44,744 nucleotides of DNA from an uncultured Bacteroidales bacterium (GCA_900544815.1 UQWT01000009.1:1-44744), one strand, 5' to 3'. Counted from the stretch's first letter, positions 16,560 to 24,683 are shown. Made by a program: numbers and translations. Notes: generated from the sequence alone by a model not told the origin.

Positions 16560-16687
16560 GTTAATGAAAACAAAATAATTTTTGCATTAGTTTTACAGGT
16601 CGTTGATTACATCTCAAGTTAATCAGGTGAAAAAGATTCGCAATTCAAGGGTGCCTTGTATAGGAGGGCACCCCTTGTTTTTTTTAT
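16560..16687 (+). ncRNA. Candidate small RNA of about 125 nucleotides
   Basis: Between the acyltransferase and asd there is a promoter-like element, then about 125 bases without a credible reading frame, then a strong terminator. This is the layout of an independent small RNA. It could equally be the long 3' untranslated end of the parE operon. I did not recognise 6S, SRP, tmRNA or RNase P signatures. Confidence 0.35.
16646..16685 (+). terminator. Rho-independent terminator
   Basis: CAAGGGTGCC pairs with GGCACCCCTTG (one bulged base) and is followed by eight or more T residues. It ends the candidate small RNA or the parE-acyltransferase transcript, and it faces the end of asd. Confidence 0.8.
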
Positions 16688-16693
16688 ATAAAA

Positions 16694-17695
16694 TTAGTGT
16701 ATAATTCCTTTTGATATCAGCACCTCGGCAATCTGTACAGCATTGGTTGCCGCCCCTTTTCTCAGGTTGTCGCTAACGCACCACAGATTAATGCAATTTG
16801 GTACCGATGGGTCTATTCTCACTCTTCCAACAAATACATCGTCATGTTCATTCGCATAAAGAGGCATAGGATATGGCAGACCGCTATTGTCAAACCTGAA
16901 ATCTACAAGTTTTACACCCGGCGTATTGTTGAGCGTTTCAAATACACCGGCAAGAGTAATATCATTTTCAAATTCAACGTTCAATGATTCGGAGTGGCCT
17001 CCAATTACAGGGACTCTTACGGTAGTAGGAGAGACCGCAATCTCGCCGGACAAAATCTTATGCGTTTCATTCACCATCTTCATCTCCTCCTTGGTATATC
17101 CGTTATCCAAAAAGAGATCTATATGGGGAATGATATTCAGATCTATTCTGTACGGGTAGGCATTATATGCCGGCTTATTGCCCTCTCTCTCTGCAAACAA
17201 TTGATCTACAGCTTTATTTCCAGTTCCTGTAACAGACTGGTATGTAGACACCACTATTCTTTTTATCCCATACTTTTCATGGAGCTTGTAAACAGCAACA
17301 AGCATTTGGATAGTGGAACAATTTGGATTAGCAATAATATGATCATCTTTGGTGATGATATTACCGTTAATCTCCGGAACAACCAACCTCTTTGAAGGAT
17401 CCATTCTCCAGCAAGAGGAGTTGTCGATCACATAACAGCCGGCATCAGCAAACTTTGGTGCCCACTCCTTGGAGACCTCGCTCCCGGCAGAAAAAAGAGC
17501 AACAGCAGGTTTGGCGGCAACACCGTCTGCAAGTGAAACAACATTAAATTCTTTACCTTTGAATGCTACCTGCTTCCCGACAGACCTTTCAGAAGCAACA
17601 GGTATCAGCTCTGTAACAGGAAAATTCCTTTCCTCAAGCACTTTTATCATATTTCGGCCAACCAGTCCGGTTGCACCAACAACAGCAATTTTCAT
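16694..17695 (-). CDS. asd: Aspartate-semialdehyde dehydrogenase
   Basis: A 333-residue cytoplasmic enzyme that reduces aspartyl phosphate to aspartate semialdehyde with NADPH. The N-terminal nucleotide-binding loop is VVGATGLVGRNM. The catalytic Cys is C126 in NPNCSTIQ, and the conserved His lies in IGGHSESLNVEF. The length is normal. It is the last gene of metY-metX-thrA-asd, 63 bases after thrA, with no promoter element recognised in the gap. The operon thus holds all activities from aspartate to homocysteine in this window. Confidence 0.96.
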   Translation of the reverse strand: MKIAVVGATGLVGRNMIKVLEERNFPVTELIPVASERSVGKQVAFKGKEFNVVSLADGVAAKPAVALFSAGSEVSKEWAPKFADAGCYVIDNSSCWRMDPSKRLVVPEINGNIITKDDHIIANPNCSTIQMLVAVYKLHEKYGIKRIVVSTYQSVTGTGNKAVDQLFAEREGNKPAYNAYPYRIDLNIIPHIDLFLDNGYTKEEMKMVNETHKILSGEIAVSPTTVRVPVIGGHSESLNVEFENDITLAGVFETLNNTPGVKLVDFRFDNSGLPYPMPLYANEHDDVFVGRVRIDPSVPNCINLWCVSDNLRKGAATNAVQIAEVLISKGIIH

Positions 17696-17758
17696 CTACG
17701 TTATATTTTGTTATTAGTAAGCTATAATTATTTATGCAATTATCAAAACGCCAAACTC

Positions 17759-20209
17759 CTATCTGATTATATCATTCAGCAATCCTTGGGCAGTCTGTTT
17801 TGTTCCGGCCCCTGCACCTTTTATCACAATGCCTCTCGGATAGAGACCTGTCTTGATTATTATGCAGTTATCTGTACCATTAACATTGTAAAAAGGATGG
17901 GAATGGTCATATTCCTTTAATCCAATAAAATAGTAGCCATTGCTATACTCGGCAACATACCTCAACTTCAAACCATTTTGGGAGGCGGTGCTGTATCTTT
18001 CACAAAGTGATTTTTCACATTCTGCAAGGCCGGTGTAAAACGAGGAGCTATATGGCAGAAAATTTGGATTGGCATTAATATCCAATATGTTGTCGGGAAG
18101 AAAAGTGGAAAAGTCTATATCTTCGCGTTCAATCTGCATTCCGGAGCACCTGCACATTATAAGGAATTTGCGCAAAACGTCTGTTCCTCCAAGATCTATT
18201 CGCGGATCCGGCTCTGTATAACCCTCTTCAACGGCATCTTTTACCAGTTGCCCAAAAGATACCTCTCCGTTGTATTTGCTAAACAGATAGTTGAGTGTGC
18301 CAGAGAGTATTCCCTCAATAGAGACAATGTTGTCTCCGCTGTCAATAATCTGACGTATAGTGGACAGAACCGGCAGTGCTGCACCTACCGTAGTCTCGTA
18401 TTTATAGTTTACCCCTTCATTAAGTGCCACATCTGCAAGCTGTTTAAAGTAGTCAAATGAGAGCGAGTTTGCTATCTTGTTGCAGGTCACCACAGATATC
18501 TTGTGCTTGAACAGTTCCAAATATCTTCCGCTTATATCTCTATTGGCAGTGCAATCTACAAAAACGGCATTGGCTACAGAGCATGTTGTCACATACTCTA
18601 TAAAGTCTCCGTCTGTCCTTTTTGATGAGTCATACAGATTATGTAGCAGATCGTTGTAGCACAACGGGTGTTCAACATACCCCTTGCTGTTTGCAACAGC
18701 TCTAACATAAAGCTCTACTTTGTATCTCTCCCTAATTTTTGCAGCATTGTTGTAAATCATTTCAGATAAGGCCTTTCCAACTCCACCCAAACCGCATATA
18801 AACAGATTTATCCTTCTATAGCGCTCAGAAAAGAACTCGTTGTGAATTGCCCTTATTGCATCATTTGCAAAGGCTGTCCCAACAACAACAGATACGTTCT
18901 TTTCGGATGAGCCCTGTGCTATTGCTCTAATGCAGATACCCTCCCTTCCAAGCGCTTCAAACATCTGTCCGCTCGCACCTGCCTGATTCTTCATGTCATC
19001 CCCTACAAGCGATATTATAGAGAACCCCTTTTCAACATGCAGCGGATCTACCTTACATAGTGAGATTTCATACGCAAACAACTCATCGGCAGCCGCTTTG
19101 GCGCGATCTGCATCTGATTCCGGAATAGCTATGCACATTGTGTGTACGCTCGAAGCCTGAGTGATTAGGATAATGTTCACACTGTTTTTTGCCAATACGT
19201 CAAAAAGTCTGCTCGAATACCCGGGTATGCCTACCATCCCGCTTCCCTCCATGCTTAGCAGTGCAATCTTGTCTGTACTCGAAATCCCCCTTATCTTGTC
19301 CTTTCCGTGGGGAGGATTGGCCTCAATTAAAGTACCTGCATCGTCAGGCTGAAAAGTATTCTTTACATAGATTGGAATATTTTGCTTTACAACCGGCTGT
19401 ATGGTAGGCGGGTATACCACCTTTGCCCCAAAATGAGACAGCTCCAATGCCTCCTTGTATGAAATATTCCTTATTGGGGCTGCATCACTCACCACTCTTG
19501 GGTCTGCTGTCATCATTCCACATACATCTGTCCATATCTCAAGAGCGCGGGCCCCTGTTCCCGCCGCAAGGATAGATGCGGTATAATCAGAACCGCCTCG
19601 CCCTAATGTTACGGTCCTGCTATCTGAGTCAGATGCTATGAACCCCGGTATTATATATAGATCTGCAGTATCCTTGTTAAAAAATGATGCAATTTTAGAG
19701 GCGGTAATCTTTTCATTTACAGTGTTCTTATTGTTGAGCCTCTCTGTAAATACCAACTCCCTGGCATCTTTCCATTTATGGCTTATGTTGAGTTGCTTAA
19801 GTTTTGCACTTATTATTCTTGTAGACAACAGCTCTCCAAAGCTCATTATATGGTCCATACTGTAGGGGGTAAGCTCTTTAAGCAGAAAGACCCCTTTACA
19901 TATTTCACCAAGTGTGCAGAAAAGAGAATTGCACCTGTCAATAATCTCCTTACTCTCGTAGCTGTTGCCAATAAGATTGTCAATGATGGCAAGATGTCTC
20001 TCCCTAAGCGCATCAATAAGCGTGATATATGAACTGTTGCCGCTTTTTGCCATATTGCCTATCTCAATAAGAGTATCTGTACAGCCGCTTATGGCAGAGG
20101 ATACTACAACTGTTCTGTCCTTTTGGACAGCCTCTTTTATTATTTTAATAACCTTCTCTATGTTTTCTGCGTCTGCAACAGAAGAACCGCCGAATTTAAG
20201 TATATGCAT
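17759..20209 (-). CDS. thrA: Bifunctional aspartokinase / homoserine dehydrogenase
   Basis: An 816-residue fusion enzyme. The aspartokinase part (about 1-290) begins with the ATP/aspartate motif LKFGGSSVADAEN and contains the conserved segment VTLGRGGSDYTA. Two ACT-type regulatory segments follow (about 310-460), with SMEGSGMVGIPG and SLVGDDMKNQAGASGQMF. The homoserine dehydrogenase part (about 465-816) begins with the NAD(P) loop ICGLGGVGKALSE and includes GTLNYLFSKY and TEPDPRIDLGGTDVLRK. It catalyses the first and third steps of the aspartate pathway. ACT domains imply allosteric feedback, but whether threonine or methionine is the effector is not readable. It starts 15 bases after the metX stop. 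Confidence 0.95.
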   Translation of the reverse strand: MHILKFGGSSVADAENIEKVIKIIKEAVQKDRTVVVSSAISGCTDTLIEIGNMAKSGNSSYITLIDALRERHLAIIDNLIGNSYESKEIIDRCNSLFCTLGEICKGVFLLKELTPYSMDHIMSFGELLSTRIISAKLKQLNISHKWKDARELVFTERLNNKNTVNEKITASKIASFFNKDTADLYIIPGFIASDSDSRTVTLGRGGSDYTASILAAGTGARALEIWTDVCGMMTADPRVVSDAAPIRNISYKEALELSHFGAKVVYPPTIQPVVKQNIPIYVKNTFQPDDAGTLIEANPPHGKDKIRGISSTDKIALLSMEGSGMVGIPGYSSRLFDVLAKNSVNIILITQASSVHTMCIAIPESDADRAKAAADELFAYEISLCKVDPLHVEKGFSIISLVGDDMKNQAGASGQMFEALGREGICIRAIAQGSSEKNVSVVVGTAFANDAIRAIHNEFFSERYRRINLFICGLGGVGKALSEMIYNNAAKIRERYKVELYVRAVANSKGYVEHPLCYNDLLHNLYDSSKRTDGDFIEYVTTCSVANAVFVDCTANRDISGRYLELFKHKISVVTCNKIANSLSFDYFKQLADVALNEGVNYKYETTVGAALPVLSTIRQIIDSGDNIVSIEGILSGTLNYLFSKYNGEVSFGQLVKDAVEEGYTEPDPRIDLGGTDVLRKFLIMCRCSGMQIEREDIDFSTFLPDNILDINANPNFLPYSSSFYTGLAECEKSLCERYSTASQNGLKLRYVAEYSNGYYFIGLKEYDHSHPFYNVNGTDNCIIIKTGLYPRGIVIKGAGAGTKQTAQGLLNDIIR
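18090..18100 (+). repeat. TTGTCGGGAAG word, copy 3
   Basis: Exact copy, antisense to thrA, where the coding strand reads Leu-Pro-Asp-Asn. Confidence 0.6.
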
Positions 20210-20224
20210 AATGTAAAATCCAAA

Positions 20225-21262
20225 TTAGATAACAGTAAAAACAAAATCTTTAATCAATTTTTCAATCTGCTCGTTTTCAAGTAGAAAGCCGTCATGCCCA
20301 TATAGGGAGCTTATCTCTTTATACTCGCCGAGCGGCAGCATGGATGCCAATAGCTTCATCTCTGCCGGAGGGAACAGACAATCGGAGTCTATACCAATAC
20401 ATAAAACCGGTATGTCAATATTGGCAAGTGCCCTCTTAACGCCGCCACGTCCGCGTCCAATGTTGTGCGAATCTGTAAGATTAATCATACTCAAGTATGA
20501 ATAGGCATCAAACCGGTCTGCTAACTTTTTTCCCTGATACCTCTGATACGATACACACCTGTGGTTAAACAGGCTATCCTCATCCTCATCAGCCTGAGCT
20601 GCACAATATCCCCCATAGCTTCTGTACGATATAAGTGCAATGCTCCTTGCTGCAGCCAATCCTCTCTTCCCCCCATTTATATCCATGGCTTCGGTAAACG
20701 AGTTATCCGCAAACAGCGCCATCCTTTGGGATTCATTAAACGCTACACCCCACGGAGTTATCCTTGCATTAGTTGCAATAAGTGCAACCCTTTTGATATC
20801 CACCACTCCGTTCTCTTTAAACGAATATGCCCACTCAATTGCCTGAAAACCGCCAACCGAACCGCCAACCAACAGTTCAATCTCCTTTACTCCAATTGCC
20901 GCTGCTAAAATCTCCATTTGAGCAACTATATCCCTTATCGTGAGTTTTGGGAAATCCATAAGAAGAGGCTTTCCGTTATCCGATATGGATGCCGGCCCGG
21001 TACTTCCGTAACAAGAACCTAATACGTTGGCGCATATGATAGTATACCTGTCGGTGTCTAAAATTTTATTCTTCCCGACAACACCCTCCCACCAATCCGA
21101 AGGGTCTGAATTGGCCGTAAGTGCGTGAGTAATCCAGATAACCTTTTTGCAAGGGGGTATGCTCTCATCTGATATATGATAGCAGATATCTATGCTTTCA
21201 AATGTATAGCCGCATTCTGTTGTGAAAGTATGGTTATAGGTATATTTTCTTTTAATCATCAT
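20225..21262 (-). CDS. metX: Homoserine O-acetyltransferase
   Basis: A 345-residue alpha/beta-hydrolase fold enzyme that acetylates homoserine from acetyl-CoA. The nucleophile elbow is VGGSVGGFQA, with the catalytic Ser. The oxyanion-side motif LGSCYGSTGP is present. The catalytic Asp and His are expected in CIGIDSDCLFPP and SLYGHDGFLLE. The length is normal for MetX. It lies eight bases after metY and 15 before thrA, in the same operon. Its product, O-acetylhomoserine, is the substrate of MetY. Succinyl-transferring members of this family exist, so the acyl donor is inferred from the pairing with MetY. Confidence 0.93.
   Translation of the reverse strand: MMIKRKYTYNHTFTTECGYTFESIDICYHISDESIPPCKKVIWITHALTANSDPSDWWEGVVGKNKILDTDRYTIICANVLGSCYGSTGPASISDNGKPLLMDFPKLTIRDIVAQMEILAAAIGVKEIELLVGGSVGGFQAIEWAYSFKENGVVDIKRVALIATNARITPWGVAFNESQRMALFADNSFTEAMDINGGKRGLAAARSIALISYRSYGGYCAAQADEDEDSLFNHRCVSYQRYQGKKLADRFDAYSYLSMINLTDSHNIGRGRGGVKRALANIDIPVLCIGIDSDCLFPPAEMKLLASMLPLGEYKEISSLYGHDGFLLENEQIEKLIKDFVFTVI
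21071..21081 (-). repeat. TTGTCGGGAAG word, copy 4
   Basis: Exact copy on the minus strand inside metX, here read in a different frame, as Val-Val-Gly-Lys. Confidence 0.6.
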
Positions 21263-21270
21263 CCATTGTG

Positions 21271-22572
21271 CTATTGCAATAGCGAAAGCGCCTGTGCGAA
21301 ATCTGCTATTATATCCTCAACATCCTCTATACCAATACTTAATCTTATGGTTCCCGGCTTTAAGCCAACTTTGCGGAGCTCCTCATCTGATAGCTGTGCG
21401 TGGATTGTGCTTGCAGGGTGAGATACCAATGTGCGGTTGTCTCCAAGGTTTGCAGTCAATGTTATAAGCTTAAGAGATTCCACAACTTTTACGGTATCCT
21501 CTTTGGTTGCCGTGAGATCTACTGTAAAGACCCCTCCGAAACCATGTTTCATATATTTGACTCCGTTCTTATATGATGGATGATCTGGCAGACCGGGGTA
21601 ATTGACCTTTGCAACCTCAGGGCGCTCCTGCAACCACTTTGCAAATTTTAGAGCGTTATCTGCTACTCTCTGTGCCCTAAGCGACAATGTTTCGCATCCT
21701 GTTAATAGTAGAAAAGCATTGAATGGAGAGAGAGAACAACCGTAATCCCTTAAGGAGATGCATCTTACTCTGGCAGCAAAGGTTGCATTACCAAACTCTT
21801 TAAAGAAAGATATTCCGTGGTATGATTCGTCGGGAAGCACAAAAGAATCAAATTTGCCGTTGTCCCAATTGAAATTTCCGCAGTCCACAATAACACCTGC
21901 CAATGAATTGCCGTGTCCACCAATAGATTTGGTTGCCGAATGTACAATTATGTTTGCACCAAAGTCTTTTGGCCTGCATATATATCCGCCGCAACCAAGG
22001 GTATTGTCTACGATAAGTGGAACGTTGTGCCTTTTGCAAACTGCCGAGAGACTTTCAAAATCAGGAACAGAAAAATCTGAATTGGCAATTGTCTCAACGT
22101 AAACACCTTTGGTATTCTCATCTATCAATTCCTCTATATCAGCTCCGCAGATACCTCTGCCTGCAGGAATATCCTTTTTAGGGAATTTTACCGTTATTCC
22201 TAATTTTTTAAGTGTCTGCTTGAATTGATTGTATGTGCCTCCGTAGAGAGCTGCCGAGCTTACGATATTGTCTCCGCTATTGCAAAGCGTTGCAATTGTT
22301 AGAAATTCTGCGCTCATGCCGCTTGCGGTTGCAACAGCTGCAGAACCGCCCTCCAAAGCTGCAATCCTCTGTTCAAAAGCGTCTACTGTTGGGTTATTAA
22401 GCCTTGTGTATATGTATCCGGGCTCTTTAAGTGCAAACAGGTTTCCTGCATGCTCTATGGTTTGAAAATCGTAAGCTGTTGTCTGATAAATAGGTATTGC
22501 GATTGCACCGGTAGACTTGTCTGATTGTTGTCCTGCATGAAGTTGTAGAGTATCAAATTTATAGTTACACAT
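21271..22572 (-). CDS. metY: O-acetylhomoserine sulfhydrylase
   Basis: A 433-residue pyridoxal-phosphate enzyme of the Cys/Met metabolism family, which makes homocysteine from O-acetylhomoserine and sulfide. The N-terminus has LHAGQQSDKSTGA and IPIYQTTAY. The cofactor lysine is in IVHSATKSIGGHGNS. The insertion and length of about 430 residues fit MetY and not the shorter cystathionine enzymes. It is the first structural gene of the operon metY-metX-thrA-asd. A leader of about 400 bases precedes it, which encodes a methionine-rich peptide. Expression is therefore probably tied to methionine supply. Confidence 0.95.
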   Translation of the reverse strand: MCNYKFDTLQLHAGQQSDKSTGAIAIPIYQTTAYDFQTIEHAGNLFALKEPGYIYTRLNNPTVDAFEQRIAALEGGSAAVATASGMSAEFLTIATLCNSGDNIVSSAALYGGTYNQFKQTLKKLGITVKFPKKDIPAGRGICGADIEELIDENTKGVYVETIANSDFSVPDFESLSAVCKRHNVPLIVDNTLGCGGYICRPKDFGANIIVHSATKSIGGHGNSLAGVIVDCGNFNWDNGKFDSFVLPDESYHGISFFKEFGNATFAARVRCISLRDYGCSLSPFNAFLLLTGCETLSLRAQRVADNALKFAKWLQERPEVAKVNYPGLPDHPSYKNGVKYMKHGFGGVFTVDLTATKEDTVKVVESLKLITLTANLGDNRTLVSHPASTIHAQLSDEELRKVGLKPGTIRLSIGIEDVEDIIADFAQALSLLQ

Positions 22573-22872
22573 GATGATATCCTTTTTAAGTGTTCTTATT
22601 AATTATTTGCCATTGTACACACCATCTTTACCATAATTGAATTTGGCAACCTTTAAAAATAACCTGCATCATCTTAAGGAATCTTTTTTGGTCTATATCT
22701 ATTTTCGAAAATATTCTCTTAATCTGAGACAACTTTTTTCATGTTACTTAAACAACGTGGCTCTGTCTTAAAGACAGAAAAAGAAAAGTGTAGTAAAAAA
22801 TTATCTTATGGAAACAGGGGTATGCAGAATCCCTCCGCACGAATCCCCTTAAGGAGATATTATAGCAGCATC
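22573..22872 (-). promoter_or_regulatory. metY: Putative attenuator region of the metY operon
   Basis: These 300 bases lie between the Met-rich leader peptide stop and the metY ATG. Competing hairpins can be drawn just after the stop. One is ATCTCC-TTAA-GGGGAT. The other uses the same AGGGG and pairs it with CCCCT, enclosing GTGCGGA/TCTGCAT. An AATTTTTTAC run lies about 15 bases after the second. Farther on are the stem TCTGTCT-TTA-AGACAGA and a 14-bp palindrome. No SAM riboswitch pattern was recognised and no second -7 element was seen. Transcriptional versus translational control cannot be decided by eye. Confidence 0.5.
22700..22713. promoter_or_regulatory. 14-bp perfect palindrome in the metY leader
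   Basis: TATTTTCGAAAATA is fully self-complementary, about 130 bases upstream of metY. It could be an operator or a short RNA hairpin. AT-rich palindromes of this size can also arise by chance. Confidence 0.3.
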
Positions 22873-22986
22873 TTAGCGATGCATTCGCATGGACATCATC
22901 ATAGAACCGCACATGACCATCATCTCTGCAAAAGAGTTCGCAGATGAAACGATGTTAGAATAATATGTGCAGTTGCTCCTTTTCAT
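22873..22986 (-). CDS. Methionine-rich leader peptide of the metY-metX-thrA-asd operon
   Basis: A 37-codon frame starts with ATG at 22986 and ends with TAA at 22873-22875. Residues 1-21 are ordinary (it begins MKRSNCTYY). The last 16 residues hold eight Met, at positions 22, 23, 25, 29, 30, 31, 33 and 35, ending SMRMHR. It is the first frame after a strong -7 element at 22995-23002, so translation would begin within a few bases of the transcript start. The operon downstream makes homocysteine, the direct precursor of methionine. This is the layout of a ribosome-stalling attenuator peptide, as known for his, trp and thr operons elsewhere. The frame is read directly; the regulatory role is inference. 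Confidence 0.72.
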   Translation of the reverse strand: MKRSNCTYYSNIVSSANSFAEMMVMCGSMMMSMRMHR

Positions 22987-22994
22987 ATCGGGGG

Positions 22995-23002
22995 CAAATG
23001 TA
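22995..23002 (-). promoter_or_regulatory. -7 promoter element of the met leader and operon
   Basis: TACATTTG on the minus strand matches TAnnTTTG exactly and lies eight bases before the leader peptide ATG. The hydrogenase terminator ends just upstream, so the promoter is insulated from the preceding gene. No TTG was found at the -33 distance, because that region is the terminator stem. Confidence 0.65.
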
Positions 23003-23007
23003 AATAA

Positions 23008-23033
23008 AAAATCCGGCTGAGTGGCCGGATTTT
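23008..23033 (-). terminator. Rho-independent terminator of the hydrogenase gene
   Basis: AAAATCCGGC and GCCGGATTTT form a perfect 10-bp stem with a six-base loop. On the minus strand it is followed by TTATTTA, and it lies 20 bases after the hydrogenase stop. Confidence 0.85.
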
Positions 23034-23052
23034 CTCTATTTTGTTGAAAAAA

Positions 23053-24489
23053 TTACATTTTTGTTAACTCCGTTTCCAGCTGTTTTACAGAGGAAATTTT
23101 ATCTGTGTAGATGCAAGGGCCTGTAATACAGCCACTTTCGCAAGCCATAACCTCTATGAACGGAGCCGGAACCTTGCCTGTTTTTGAATACACCTTTAAC
23201 ATTGCTATATTCTTTTTGGTAAGGTTTGATACCTGCAGATATTTAAGATCCGGCTTACCAAGGTAGTTCTTTACGGCAGTGGCAACACCTGTGCTCTTGG
23301 CGTATGCGTATGAATCTTTGTCTGCCCTTGTTGCAGGAGCGTATGGTTCAACCTTTTCAAAATCTATGTCGAAACCAACGAACAGAGAACCTATCTCTTC
23401 AAATGTAAGTACGTAATCTACATTAGGATTGTCCCTTCCCTCTTTTCTTTTGGCAATGCAAGGCCCAACAAACACTGTCTTTGCATTAGGATATTTCTCC
23501 TTGGCAATCTGCGCTGTATAGTACATAGGGGAGCCTGTATGGGAGATATATTTTACAATGTCCGGAATATGTTTCTTTGCTGCTTGAACATATGAAGGAC
23601 AGCAGCTTGTTGTCATAAACGGATCCCCTTTCTCCAATCTTTCAAGCAACTCCGGCCCCTCTGTCCTTGTTGTAGTCATTGCACCCTGCGCAACCTCTAT
23701 TATATCTGTAAAGCCAATCTGCTTAAGTGCTCCGTAGATCTTTTCAATAGGAACATCGTATTGGCCCAGAATAGCCGGAGCAACCATGGCAACTACCTGT
23801 TCGCCTCTTCTTATAGATTGCAGAATGTCAAACATCTGCGATATTTCAAAGATGGCACCAAAAGGGCATGCGTTAAGGCACTTCCCGCAATAGATACATT
23901 TTGACTCGTCTATATGCTCTATTCCGTACTCATCTTTTGTTATGGCCTTTACAGGGCAAACCTCCTCGCAAGGTACAGGTATGTATACAATTGCATGGTA
24001 AGGGCAACTTTGCTGGCATTTTCCGCAGCTTATGCAAAGCTCATGATCTATCTCTGCCTGTCCTTTGTTGTTAAAGTGTATGGCTCCTTTGGGGCAGTTT
24101 ATATAGCAGCTCCTTGCAACGCAACCCCTGCACAAATTGGTGATTTCATAATTTACCTGAACGCAAGATGAGCATGCCTCGTCTATCACGCACATAATAT
24201 TTTCCTTCTCTATGCCTGTTCTGTTCATTGCTTTTTGAGCATAGTAGGAAAGGGGTATAAGCTCGTCTGTCTCGTCTGTCATATCGTACCCAAGTAGCGG
24301 CAGTGATTTGTATTTCCATACAGCACGCTCCTTATGGACGCAACAACGCCCCTTTACCTTGAGCTTTCTTGGAGACAATTTAATAGGAAGGCGGTCTATC
24401 TCCTCAACAATGTTTCCATCCTTCCACATTTTTATAAGTTTCGCGAGCAAACCATGCCGCACAATCATTACGTTGTTTGTAAACGCCAT
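23053..24489 (-). CDS. Monomeric [FeFe]-hydrogenase-like protein with ferredoxin domains
   Basis: A 478-residue cytoplasmic iron-sulfur protein. Residues about 105-215 hold several Cys clusters of ferredoxin type, including CISCGKCQQSCP and CIYCGKCLNACP. Residues about 225-478 form the H-cluster domain, with L1 as TSCCPSY, L2 as GPCIAKRKE and L3 as EVMACESGCITG. All four H-cluster Cys are present, as is the extra Cys of the TSCC pair that carries protons in active enzymes. L2 has Gly where the best-studied enzymes have Met, and L3 ends GPC, not GGG. It may therefore belong to a less studied group (B-like) of putative fermentative or sensory role. No HydE, HydF or HydG maturation genes are in the window. 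The gene stands alone, with its own promoter and terminator. Confidence 0.85.
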   Translation of the reverse strand: MAFTNNVMIVRHGLLAKLIKMWKDGNIVEEIDRLPIKLSPRKLKVKGRCCVHKERAVWKYKSLPLLGYDMTDETDELIPLSYYAQKAMNRTGIEKENIMCVIDEACSSCVQVNYEITNLCRGCVARSCYINCPKGAIHFNNKGQAEIDHELCISCGKCQQSCPYHAIVYIPVPCEEVCPVKAITKDEYGIEHIDESKCIYCGKCLNACPFGAIFEISQMFDILQSIRRGEQVVAMVAPAILGQYDVPIEKIYGALKQIGFTDIIEVAQGAMTTTRTEGPELLERLEKGDPFMTTSCCPSYVQAAKKHIPDIVKYISHTGSPMYYTAQIAKEKYPNAKTVFVGPCIAKRKEGRDNPNVDYVLTFEEIGSLFVGFDIDFEKVEPYAPATRADKDSYAYAKSTGVATAVKNYLGKPDLKYLQVSNLTKKNIAMLKVYSKTGKVPAPFIEVMACESGCITGPCIYTDKISSVKQLETELTKM

Positions 24490-24512
24490 ATATCAATATA
24501 TAAAAATAAGAA

Positions 24513-24560
24513 GACAAAAAGATTTTGTTTTAATTTGTAATAAAAAAACATCTTTTTGTC
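24513..24560 (-). promoter_or_regulatory. 11-bp inverted repeat in the hydrogenase 5' leader
   Basis: GACAAAAAGAT (24513-24523) and ATCTTTTTGTC (24550-24560) are perfect complements separated by 26 bases, between the promoter and the ATG. It may be a leader hairpin or paired protein sites. Confidence 0.45.
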
Positions 24561-24581
24561 AAATTTTGTATAAATATGCGG

Positions 24582-24589
24582 CAAAGGTA
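24582..24589 (-). promoter_or_regulatory. -7 promoter element of the hydrogenase gene
   Basis: TACCTTTG on the minus strand fits TAnnTTTG, about 93 bases before the ATG at 24489. Confidence 0.55.
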
Positions 24590-24661
24590 TATAAAAAAGC
24601 CTTTATATGCAAAAGCTTCCTTTATGTTATGCTATGGTTAGTTTATAGTTTATGGTTAATT

Positions 24662-24683
24662 AGCTTTGGCTTTGGCTTTAGCC
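24662..24683 (-). repeat. GCYAAN hexamer array, inverted orientation
   Basis: On the minus strand this reads GCTAAA, GCCAAA, GCCAAA, GCT: the same family as at 11484-11519 and 24831-24860, in the opposite direction. It follows GTTTATGGTTAATT. Confidence 0.65.

Noticed and set aside
22573..22872. SAM riboswitch before metY
   Set aside because: The conserved core words of SAM-I were not found by eye; a covariance search would settle it.
22879..22947. Plus-strand frame with eight His codons in 22, resembling a histidine-operon leader peptide
   Set aside because: It is the reverse complement of the Met run (ATG reads CAT on the other strand). No his gene lies downstream on the plus strand, and the promoter and operon are on the minus strand.
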